A DNA stretch of 24,452 bases from Cymbomonas tetramitiformis (taxonomy: Eukaryota > Chlorophyta > Pyramimonadophyceae > Pyramimonadales > Pyramimonadaceae). The notes below the pieces were generated by a model. The model was not told the DNA's origin. It did not search any database and was given only the letters and a program-made list of their open reading frames with translations. This document shows positions 18,601 to 23,439 of this stretch, in pieces. Position numbers and translations under genes: made by a program. Location of the stretch: positions 1-24,452 of the forward strand of contig LGRX02031466.1 in assembly GCA_001247695.2 (NCBI GenBank), given 5' to 3'. Each line of letters begins with the position of its first letter. Positions within the stretch are counted from its first letter, which is position 1.

Positions 18601-21600
18601 TGGAAGGAACCACGAGAAAAACAAAAGCTGGCAAAATGATGGATGGGGACCTGCCGGCGCCTCCGGACTGGCAGGCGATGTACACAGACCAAACCGCCAA
18701 GCTCACAGTACCCAAGGACACGCCGACTGCGATAAATTTCACGACGTGCCTTAAACTATTCACGCATTTCCCGGACCTAGCCTTCCTTACCACCAGAGAT
18801 GGCCAACACGCAATTAGTCAGGTAAACGTCAGGGAGCAATGCACAGATGCAACCCTCAGCGCAGACCGCAGTGTCATAGCAAAAGGCCTAGCGCACCTGT
18901 ACCCATACCTTTGCGAAGCCCAGCCGAGGAACATAGCGAAGCCAGGGGACTTCTATGACAGCCTCACAAACCGACGGCTGAAGCAACAATACAGGAGCAT
19001 GCCCAGTGAGGGGCCGTTGGACCCCCACACGATGCGAACCAACCTCCCGCGCCTCAACCCGGAACAACTACGGGCTAAAATGACGGAATGGGAGGCGAAA
19101 CTGGTCCCCAGAGAAGAGATTCATAGGCAACTCTCCCTGCACCCGCTCACAAGAATTAACGAGACGGAAACCACCGGTCAAACGTGGGGGGAGGAGCAGG
19201 AAGTCCCACAAGACTTCCACGAATACCCACAAACTAAGTGGATAGATGAGGTAGACCCCATGGCAAGAAAAATGGAGGCAGATAGCTTTGATAGGGGCCA
19301 AACGATAGACAAACCGAAAGAAATAGTGGCAATGAGGACCCTACTCATTGACCCAACGGACCCGCACTCCCAAGTGACACAGTACAGAACCCAGTGGAGG
19401 CACCCAACAGGGGAAGACTCCTACTCGTGGAGCACAAGAGAAACCATAACCGACTTCTTGAAACTCGCAAAGCGAAGGGGCCAAAGTGCGACCACCTTCC
19501 CAACCCTGGCAAGAAGGCTACGAGCCAGGGGCTCCCAAGTAACCCACCCCAGAGGACTCAAGGAGATACTGGCCGGTAGGCCCCACCTGGGACAGGCCTG
19601 GCCCACACTACATGCGGAAAACCTCACCCTGGACCCGACGGAAACCAACCCGGGCCAGGACATTGCGGACAACAGAGAACACCACTGCCAACTGCGGATG
19701 GAAGGGGACCTCGCCCACAGCTACCACAGGAACGGGAAGTACATAGGCACCCTCACAAAAGAGAAGCTTCTCAGGCTACATGAAAGGTACACCCAAGCAG
19801 TGGGTACCACACACCACCAAACCCCGCACCAACGCACGCTACGCACCGAGATGTGGGAGGACCATAAGATACAAGTCTCAACATTTGAGGAAGAAATAGG
19901 GCACCTACTTATTAGATACTCAAGCAAAGAAGAAAAGGAGGAAAGGAAAAAGAACCTACAAAACCACTGGACATTCCCCGCCCAGATGCAAAGAGCACTA
20001 CAGCAGGCATTCGGACTCAACACTGAACTATTCGCCTCACCCCTCAATGTCCACCACAACACCACGAACTACTACGCCAAATATGACAGAGACAAGGTGT
20101 TCGGGGCCAGAGGCTCAGCCTGGACTGCAAACTGGATGAAACTGGGGGCCTACCAGTTCAACCCAGAATACACGCCACAGGACCTCAAGAAGGCACTGGA
20201 CTTCGCCATTGCAGCCACCACCACACAGGACCCGGTATTCGGGGTCGGAATATACCCGACGTATGAAAAAACCCCCTATAGGAAACTTTACAACGCACAT
20301 GCAGGGCACCTGGTGCACGAACTGCTTGAAATACCGCAAGGCAAATTCACATTCCTGCCCCCTGACCACTGGATGGGCACCACACACCAGCAAGCGAAGC
20401 AGTGCAACTGGAACCTCAGGGTACTGATTGTTGCCAACAAAGCGGGGTGGCAGGCCCACTGCGGGGACCCAGACGCTGCTGCGGATTGCATAAGACAGGC
20501 ACTCACAACCTGCCCGCAGAGCAAGGTCCGCACGACCACAACCGCCAAGCAGCCGGCAAGGGAGGCGAACCAGCATGACAAGCACGAACCAAACCAAAAA
20601 GGATGCACCCCCGGTACCGACTGCATTATTGACACAAGACCATGGCAGAGATATGAATTCCCGGAGATTAAAACAAAGGACATGACGGATACAGTGGGAA
20701 GAATGTGCAACACAATGCCGCACATAAGAAACGACCTCTGCCCCCAGTGCCACAACGTACAGACAGAAATCGAAACCTGGTGGGAGGACGGCAACCTCCA
20801 TGTGGAGGATGGACCAGCCAAATGGGAACTCCTCCCCGGTAGCAGGGGAGGGAAATGGGACATTCACCCCCCCACAGTGCAACAGGTGATAGAAGCGAAT
20901 ACCTCGCACACCAGACTCAGAAGACAGACTGACGCCCAAACGCTGTGGGACAAAGTGGCGAGGTCAAAAATTGTCAGATACCCCGCCGACTTCTGGCCCG
21001 AGCACGAGCCGGGGGTCCAAGGGAGAAGATGGAAACTAATGAGAGACCAGACAGAAGACCCCAGGAACCTACCCCCGAGTGACACACCAGCCCAACTGAC
21101 ATACCCCCCCCCTCAAAGGGCACACGAAGCGACCTCGTACCTATACACGGACGGCAGCAAGCGAGAAATTGAAACAGAGGAAGGAGGCAAGGAATGGGCC
21201 TCAGGAGCTGCGGTATGGGACCCCAGGTCCGGAGAAGGGGAGGCCCACATGATTAGATGGGAAGGTGAGGACCAAGAGGTGAACAGAGCCGAGCTTCTTG
21301 CCATACAGAAAGCAGTCACACTCCCGCCGCCACCAAGTGGCGAAGGACTCACCATTTGCACGGACAGTGCCAACTCCATTAGACAACTGGAAAACATGAG
21401 AACAAAACCTCACAGCATGGAACACCACCGGCAAAGAGACCTCCTATATGCCATACTGGTCAACATTGAAGCGTTGGTAGCAGCGGGGCACACGGTCTCT
21501 ATACTGAAAGTCAAGGCACATACAGGAATTGCGGGAAACGAAAAAGCAGACGAAGCAGCCAAGCAAGCATGCACTACAGGGACCTTCACGGAGGCATGGG

Positions 21601-23318
21601 ATAATAACGAAACAATACAAGTCAAACCCATGGTACCAGATGAAGACTCGGGCAGCAGAGAGCTACAAGGAAAGCTCGCCGTCCAGAAATATGTGACCAC
21701 GTTACTACGTGAACAGCAAGCCCGAGGGAACAGCAGGCTCACGGCAAAAACTACCGAGCTCCAAGGAGAACCTACAACATGGACCCACCAACCGAAAACG
21801 AAGCACATTTTCAGGTGGGAAGCACACCTTGACCAAGCGCAGCAAAATGAAGAGGAGCAAGCAATGATGCGGGACCCGAAGCCCAACCGGCAGCAACAGG
21901 CCGACCAGACCAGGGATGAAGAAGGCAGGCAAATAACAGCCATGATGGAACAAAGGGAGGATGAAGAGATGCTCCTTATAAGAGACATGCACGAGCAACA
22001 AGACCAAAGGAAGACAGAAGGCGGAACAGGCCCCACCCGGGGAAGCGACCCCACACCTGCAGAGACACCACCCCAACCCCGTGAGAGGGAAGAAGTGTTT
22101 GAGGAACTCAACGAACTCGTGGAGAGACTCGAGGCGACCCAAAAGCAGCACAATGATGAGGAAACCTTTGAGATGCTCAATGAACTCATTGAACAGCGGG
22201 AAGCACCTAAAGGGGGACCGGCAAATGAAAGACAAGCTCACCATGACCGGGTCACGGAGGAGTCCAGAGTCCATGCGATGATGCAGGACCCGATGCCCAG
22301 AACAAGATGGAAGCAACGAAAGCACGACATGACACACAACAGAACGAAAAATAGGAACGCCCCTCCGGTCCAAGAGAACAAGGCCACCGACAACTGGCTG
22401 AACGAAACAATGGGGCACCTCAAGGGAGACATGCCGCTACACAAAATAGCGAACGGCTTCTGGAAACGAGCCACCTTTGCGGCGCGGAAAACGATACTCA
22501 AATGCAGGCTGAGAATACTACCAGCGCAAGACTACGAGACGGCGAAAAACTCAGCCGGAGGAAACGGAAAGTGCACCCTGGAAGGATGTCGGCACAAAGG
22601 GGTGGATTACGCGAAGGGCTTCCTCATGAGAGTGGGGCACGCCCTAGGTGGATGCGACAACCCACAAATGCGGGGAATGTTCTCGGACAGGGCGGACGCC
22701 CACGCAGACGAACTTAAACACATACTTGACCACCATAGGAAAGGAGGATGCAAGGTCCTTGCCTACACCGGAAAAAAGAGGGACCCTGGCGTTAAGCCAA
22801 GAGTACTACCAAACTACATACTTACTAGAGGGCAATGCAGGCACGACGGAAAGAACAACCCAGGCAGAAATGATGGACCCGACACAATACCGAGCTTTGT
22901 GGACATAGTCATGATAGAGGGCCTGGAGGACCTAGAAGACGGATGGGAATGTACACAACAGGAAGCACCAGCAAGAGTCAAAAACCTACACCTCATCGAG
23001 GTGGCCCATACCGACGACGAGAAATGGGGACCCAAGCTTCTGGAAAAATACACGAAATATGGACCACTACTACAACTGCTACGTAGACATGGATTCCGTG
23101 CCAAACTCCATGTCTTTGCAGTGGGCAGAACAGGCATGGTATACAAACACAACCGGGACATACTCGAGCAACTCGGGCTCGACAGAAAAGAAGCCATACA
23201 GGCACTGCAAAGGATACATGACCTGACGGTGAACTACGCTCACAGCACCTACCAGCTATACAGAAGGCTCAGACAGGAGAAACAAGAGGAGGAAAAAGAT
23301 GAGAACCACCCAGTATAA
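9618..23318 (+). CDS. LINE polyprotein: Ulp1-like protease, EEP endonuclease, RT, RNase H, CCHC, restriction-like endonuclease
   Basis: Translation from the first in-frame ATG gives 4566 residues, ending at TAA 23316-23318; a TTG at 9369 was not used as a start. Regions by residue: 1-1000 unrecognised, with a basic and coiled-coil-prone part near 660-780; 1075-1380 a duplicated 152-residue unit; about 1560-1700 a Ulp1/C48-like protease (H1607, D1628, C1681); 1874-2120 an EEP endonuclease (N1878, E1910, D2034, N2036, D2109, H2110); 2440-2730 RT (D2572, D2687, D2688); 2780-3830 a spacer; 3840-3985 RNase H (D3845, E3892, D3916, H3968, D3978); CCHC (C4319, C4324, H4341, C4346); 4420-4520 restriction-like endonuclease (D4429, E4461, K4477/K4480). 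All catalytic residues appear present and there are no internal stops, so the element may be active or recently so. A polyprotein of this size implies proteolytic processing. Confidence 0.93.
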   Translation: MAKTANRPRLTCAGSSKSTQKTTVGGQHHQPQGEATAGLPEIENMPEYDQSPDGSDLDSEPNHSPKITPVELGLSDSDSELEYATPEADRATGMAGIQHEKDVPSERTDKTHAEDKPYKQQKTKKVHFARSAIPQKHKTNKKQEDGLPGTAGPRARNPEGTESGNKTQVQPEELRRALDRPIDYRKVDGAPADNIPSLLEYTTSKSTETTLEKVSRIYQRRPKATENPEAKIYHIATKWHTDRREVLVAEDPPAHAFKLGVPVVRGERLSLTHVRSVTGSSLDPSDTGPTGFPYTGTPQLKIVDLDESIKEVLKYLRYLNALLFEVSDSPEAVVYDLRHTHIWLNSAGRVRQIDLAFQNRPLAAFVLFNPVFRLPLHVVPQAHQTCTREQPVLPCIYVWSPWEPVEGPTAGRSVLVYGPLLKGKTIEQVSNILATSVIERRESRHELGHLVDRIRKGTVRESPEDAALREVLLLEAVSPAAAELIVQHPYPWGVATTTCWLPSKEVSDEVAAREVAIVDRKQILHDHHRTHIVQAVVEHIEKLTANTTALKGTENIFDFHVPSRQWAPSTPGDPPSLLQWKRNGGGYTINYYAILAEEAYEAIAKAGKQTVRVLAGVDDAGRHISTSITVEVGRWSAQGAGTKQRQAPRAARGREARGGRIDQIAEEVASQFINKVGSKADEVFQQAVATSKQPTPETKKLLKNINKQLERFNESKPVTLDELRDLHREQERNAGVRHTEITQEVRGFHKTYQETGGAMVNTLRALTDRLTGEGKQQAPDHPLHFTKKSPQTAEEDDQYRGIPYTGKKPDPKRNQPPPKRPATNTGGRAIDAEPPAKRRAQGGAQATAQEGAQSESPRSAPPLTRKVSNHTTPCPADQLTSQPTTPCQWNHTPTALTNNICAAEDQGSSRPARQGGITEPAAGPHSKRRDIESRPSKVSLNLQLKVIFMLSLPAIATATDKCCECMHPASTSLTDHAGGPSINHTPFERKMSIHHNNLLQTNRKLIATPRQTKSPHHSGAHLDDTLNNMNDDTSRHSHPHASSKQNRKHRRDSRCGYTPVMAKVLPTHFSRGRATLPPTWLKHNCPNTNNPTVTLSKKDTNDHARPIIMGIKLRNLRGGLRGVEGLYTQNIGAKFQWSTTSEFLKMLYVKFGKTGEHIETRKNFCTTTGQQNKSTAHLGNTIRGVTASDLGQCNAVTINPTIGMHRHGEGRAAATQCNCPHQLTVALPPTRLTHECLNNTNNPTITLSKKDTNNLTQPKLLRRKPKNSRGRLMGAEGQCTQNMRAKFQKSTTSEFLKMLYVKTRKTGEHVETQKIFGTAMRQRTKNTTHSGNTFRGVTTGDLGQCNAVTINSKNRLHDCTKCGAAATQCEHPHRPTATLPPTRLVRSNQDIARPLQNAALALTPILTMLLLTTLPRGKAPDRAKKTNNIEPNSRTCKRRCRRKWTKARNATKGRAQPPPGQKLLRIIYRNGKPMLIRTRKPEYAVTTIPEGTPTKRKLLMRGVEQRMRQRASRCKRSMAGGGSQDHAGTHPHNTTSKGLFEKKGRLNMFQMQHAHTLYENDPLPPLVVASMRETLKPGNTKEPHTTKALQLLRNLQSFCIPVCDGKHWRVVLAGPDKANDKLKLWIYDSLNGKTKATLHNTKRLTTEMTNWAEHLAGKLSRQVTVELMNVGNQSAQDHYSCGVWALMATKAWMHFQETCPEGHWPTHFNEAVSKWGPTNRAAVDAYRKSIQHTVKKRITAAEGRQQMPGGSQQMTGAREPTDDPNPNPQAEAQPPRTQEGGLRVHTKQQGLWKWLHRLTPMNHARDNEHTRGEQGTMETHSDEGGEETSDEPTAQWEKFEDVQQEALETSDPRKHQPPLTEPKKEEIGEDRLHMLTWNIAGQSDACLDLAEAVRKRHQNQLGLQVVVLTEVKHAHDSVMRKFRDLQYTAIGTKTEAKEAGSAAEQPVKGGVAILLSNPYGHAHNHHVVPARHLEGYLLHVVLHLPGEVMYHVLGIYNPPGAEEGKTRDKILKYTANLFRRTAEKPNEHVIVGGDLNASNTSTGKRVTKTDKQWKKLAEELNLHNVGPTVNTTLNWAENRNIDRWLAPKDKRAQYERGSTAHLTQHHTSDHEMVSLTTLRLDSIDTHEPYVDQDPHPGQVKLNTPLSKAHRETLQSVLLRTHDYARTAKLKDMIGIATRCREEGNKQVAHATIDRAGEAVLSILNRANNCALKDEELPTVITGRTSTHGATDLLMSKKDRKERDAAILKMRMHKKTKRQLRNPHTEHTTLRHLKEGETKGPTNRDNADTKEWVSWLTEEAKKERSTAHKVVKQHWKRAKQRHNDKTVREYWNNQKRYHKRIYAKAQETGHAPTANIQALQDREGNLAVGHKNIANALVDHMAHSAPYRMEHRSLPDLAAPPWEDPAHKERLVKAPRPDPKGMDLTISRQGYSKAVHTLNNNKAPGPTRTPNEILKYMPEDFHDALHALMLEMWNSKHVPLTWKRGTFCFHHKKGDVTLQQNYRPIALLEGVFKLYTSQIANMLSTFCETQGILAQAQEGSREKRNTLRQLTRVTNAIEDANVSGRELHGLYVDFENAYGSVDHNKLLHTMQYLGIPDELTQVVRDVLGTQSHDTMSMYTRVGGETSHETVQVQRGLLQGDSMSPLLFIIYQEPLLRWLEVGEHGYQHKHAAEQERLGPLRTTAGAFVDDLLILCPTILHMRAQLHKLETFSRWSELKINLTKSAITGIKNGVSIPEQLHKDLKTVGVDGELSHFKILKPGDTYKYLGVLLAFTGRWDKEKEAAREEMNHRIQALLRSPLTPDQKEYSLHSAILGKFRYGLHLGLYTAGEIDDFNKVIGGATKNIQGLPRNGTPNIFTTQEKERFGLGMVPLQAVYAQAIWSGLLEAMHSEEDRGAVRGPAWRQINLRSRLRMSHVSRSTRGLIEYHCTTRKNCTDLDKLWGGHQTKHNTLRKLNALLRYNITPQGTEGMLEQLQTPVPKIMEQLKGATRRKSDKEMEGTTRKTKAGKMMDGDLPAPPDWQAMYTDQTAKLTVPKDTPTAINFTTCLKLFTHFPDLAFLTTRDGQHAISQVNVREQCTDATLSADRSVIAKGLAHLYPYLCEAQPRNIAKPGDFYDSLTNRRLKQQYRSMPSEGPLDPHTMRTNLPRLNPEQLRAKMTEWEAKLVPREEIHRQLSLHPLTRINETETTGQTWGEEQEVPQDFHEYPQTKWIDEVDPMARKMEADSFDRGQTIDKPKEIVAMRTLLIDPTDPHSQVTQYRTQWRHPTGEDSYSWSTRETITDFLKLAKRRGQSATTFPTLARRLRARGSQVTHPRGLKEILAGRPHLGQAWPTLHAENLTLDPTETNPGQDIADNREHHCQLRMEGDLAHSYHRNGKYIGTLTKEKLLRLHERYTQAVGTTHHQTPHQRTLRTEMWEDHKIQVSTFEEEIGHLLIRYSSKEEKEERKKNLQNHWTFPAQMQRALQQAFGLNTELFASPLNVHHNTTNYYAKYDRDKVFGARGSAWTANWMKLGAYQFNPEYTPQDLKKALDFAIAATTTQDPVFGVGIYPTYEKTPYRKLYNAHAGHLVHELLEIPQGKFTFLPPDHWMGTTHQQAKQCNWNLRVLIVANKAGWQAHCGDPDAAADCIRQALTTCPQSKVRTTTTAKQPAREANQHDKHEPNQKGCTPGTDCIIDTRPWQRYEFPEIKTKDMTDTVGRMCNTMPHIRNDLCPQCHNVQTEIETWWEDGNLHVEDGPAKWELLPGSRGGKWDIHPPTVQQVIEANTSHTRLRRQTDAQTLWDKVARSKIVRYPADFWPEHEPGVQGRRWKLMRDQTEDPRNLPPSDTPAQLTYPPPQRAHEATSYLYTDGSKREIETEEGGKEWASGAAVWDPRSGEGEAHMIRWEGEDQEVNRAELLAIQKAVTLPPPPSGEGLTICTDSANSIRQLENMRTKPHSMEHHRQRDLLYAILVNIEALVAAGHTVSILKVKAHTGIAGNEKADEAAKQACTTGTFTEAWDNNETIQVKPMVPDEDSGSRELQGKLAVQKYVTTLLREQQARGNSRLTAKTTELQGEPTTWTHQPKTKHIFRWEAHLDQAQQNEEEQAMMRDPKPNRQQQADQTRDEEGRQITAMMEQREDEEMLLIRDMHEQQDQRKTEGGTGPTRGSDPTPAETPPQPREREEVFEELNELVERLEATQKQHNDEETFEMLNELIEQREAPKGGPANERQAHHDRVTEESRVHAMMQDPMPRTRWKQRKHDMTHNRTKNRNAPPVQENKATDNWLNETMGHLKGDMPLHKIANGFWKRATFAARKTILKCRLRILPAQDYETAKNSAGGNGKCTLEGCRHKGVDYAKGFLMRVGHALGGCDNPQMRGMFSDRADAHADELKHILDHHRKGGCKVLAYTGKKRDPGVKPRVLPNYILTRGQCRHDGKNNPGRNDGPDTIPSFVDIVMIEGLEDLEDGWECTQQEAPARVKNLHLIEVAHTDDEKWGPKLLEKYTKYGPLLQLLRRHGFRAKLHVFAVGRTGMVYKHNRDILEQLGLDRKEAIQALQRIHDLTVNYAHSTYQLYRRLRQEKQEEEKDENHPV
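12841..13749 (+). repeat. 456-bp in-frame tandem duplication inside the LINE ORF
   Basis: Copies span about 12841-13293 and 13294-13749, with a third partial start (CACTACCACCCACCC) at 13750. Three separate anchor blocks are each offset by exactly 456 bp. The protein copies are only moderately similar. Two DNA blocks are nevertheless identical: 39 bp at 13029-13067 and 13485-13523, and 33 bp at 13182-13214 and 13638-13670. The function is unknown. Confidence 0.95.
14295..14717 (+). other. Ulp1/SENP (C48)-like cysteine protease domain
   Basis: The triad is in the usual order: His in D-G-K-H-W-R-V-V (residue 1607), Asp in W-I-Y-D-S-L-N-G-K (1628) and Cys in H-Y-S-C-G-V-W-A (1681). Gln residues at 1673 and 1676 are candidates for the oxyanion hole, although their spacing to the Cys is not the standard one. 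Ulp1-like proteases cleave SUMO or process viral polyproteins. Here it precedes the EEP endonuclease and could mature the giant polyprotein or deconjugate host proteins. Confidence 0.8.
15237..15975 (+). other. APE-type endonuclease (EEP fold)
   Basis: Motifs in order are L-T-W-N-I-A-G (N1878), V-L-T-E-V-K-H (E1910), I-Y-N-P-P-G, G-G-D-L-N-A-S (D2034, N2036) and T-S-D-H-E-M-V (D2109, H2110). This is the set found in LINE endonucleases. It would nick target DNA to prime reverse transcription. Confidence 0.92.
16930..17815 (+). other. LINE reverse transcriptase domain
   Basis: Motifs are K-A-P-G-P-T-R-T-P-N-E, N-Y-R-P-I-A-L-L, Y-V-D-F-E-N-A-Y-G-S-V (D2572), R-G-L-L-Q-G-D-S-M-S-P-L-L-F and A-F-V-D-D-L-L-I (D2687, D2688). 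These are typical of non-LTR RTs. The catalytic box is FVDD instead of the commoner YADD. Confidence 0.95.
20040..20480 (+). other. Possible degenerate Dam-like methyltransferase domain in the RT-RNase H spacer
   Basis: A run A-Y-Q-F-N-P-E-Y-T-P-Q-D-L-K-K-A-L (NPEY at residues 3515-3518, codons from 20160) is followed by V-F-G-V-G-I-Y-P-T-Y-E, then by L-E-I-P-Q-G-K-F-T-F and L-I-V-A-N-K-A-G. This echoes the order NPPY/F, helix, hydrophobic strand with P-x-(W/Y) seen in Dam-like enzymes and in element A. The second Pro of the catalytic motif is replaced by Glu, so if related it is probably inactive. This is a weak, pattern-based call. Confidence 0.3.
21138..21580 (+). other. Type I RNase H domain
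   Basis: Y-L-Y-T-D-G-S-K supplies D3845, N-R-A-E-L-L-A-I supplies E3892, C-T-D-S-A-N-S supplies D3916, and V-K-A-H-T-G-I-A-G-N-E-K-A-D-E-A-A supplies H3968 and D3978. All active-site residues are present. It would remove the RNA strand after first-strand synthesis. Only some LINE clades carry this domain. Confidence 0.95.
22089..22226 (+). repeat. 69-bp acidic coiled-coil repeat, two copies
   Basis: Copies at 22089-22157 and 22158-22226 encode related units of the form E-E-x-F-E-x-L-N-E-L-(V/I)-E. They lie in a long charged linker between RNase H and the CCHC knuckle. An A-M-M-(R/Q)-D-P-x-P motif occurs on both sides (near 21863 and 22276), suggesting an older duplication. Confidence 0.75.
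22572..22655 (+). other. CCHC zinc knuckle preceding the restriction-like endonuclease
   Basis: The spacing is C-x4-C-x16-H-x4-C, residues 4319 to 4346. A Cys/His knuckle at this position, just before the C-terminal nuclease, is usual in R2-like and other restriction-like-endonuclease LINEs, where it contributes to DNA binding. Confidence 0.65.
22890..23150 (+). other. Restriction-like (PD-(D/E)XK) endonuclease domain
   Basis: The pattern is F-V-D-I-V-M-I-E-G (D4429), then H-L-I-E-V-A-H-T-D-D (E4461), then L-L-E-K-Y-T-K-Y (K4477/K4480), then L-H-V-F-A-V-G-R-T-G-M-V. It parallels the R2-type order PDLVV, VDVTxP, KxxKY, VxGxxG. Having it together with the EEP nuclease is the dual-endonuclease signature. 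The exact metal-binding residues need alignment. Confidence 0.7.
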
Positions 23319-23428
23319 ATTGTCCCTTTAAGGCCGCCACCCGTGGCGGTCCGGCCCAGAGTAGGGCCGGGGAAATTAATTTACTCATACGCCCAACGGG
23401 CGTGGTTTTTTCTTTTTCTTTTCTTTTT
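23319..23428 (+). other. LINE 3' UTR with three hairpins and a T-rich tail
   Basis: Three perfect stem-loops follow the stop codon. Hairpin 1 (23334-23349) pairs CCGCCAC with GTGGCGG. Hairpin 2 (23351-23370) pairs CCGGCCC with GGGCCGG around AGAGTA. Hairpin 3 (23389-23403) pairs ACGCCC with GGGCGT around AAC. The tail at 23406-23428 is T6-C-T5-C-T4-C-T5 and abuts the target-site duplication. The hairpins are good candidates for the RT recognition structure in target-primed reverse transcription. Confidence 0.85.
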
Positions 23429-23439
23429 CCACAGAGCTC
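23429..23439 (+). repeat. Right 11-bp target-site duplication of the LINE
   Basis: This is an exact copy of 9281-9291 directly after the T-rich tail. It marks the right insertion boundary. Confidence 0.9.

Larger units (their letters stand above)
9292..23428 (+). mobile_element. Giant Dualen/RandI-like LINE with two endonucleases and a Ulp1-like protease
   Basis: This 14,137-bp non-LTR retrotransposon has an exact 11-bp target-site duplication, a 5' UTR, a single huge ORF and a 3' UTR with hairpins ending in a T-rich tail. It encodes an APE-type endonuclease upstream of the RT, and an RNase H plus restriction-like endonuclease downstream. That dual-endonuclease layout defines the Dualen/RandI group. 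Those elements are reported to carry an OTU-type cysteine protease, whereas here the protease is C48/Ulp1-like. The element appears full length. Confidence 0.9.

Noticed and set aside
20115..20939. 274-codon antisense ORF in the LINE spacer
   Set aside because: It lies wholly within the continuous sense polyprotein, is rich in Cys, Val and Leu as expected for a shadow frame, and has no domain.
23389..23428. Bacterial Rho-independent terminator (hairpin plus T-run)
   Set aside because: The hairpin and T-tract sit exactly between the LINE ORF and its target-site duplication in eukaryotic retroelement DNA, so they are the LINE 3' end.
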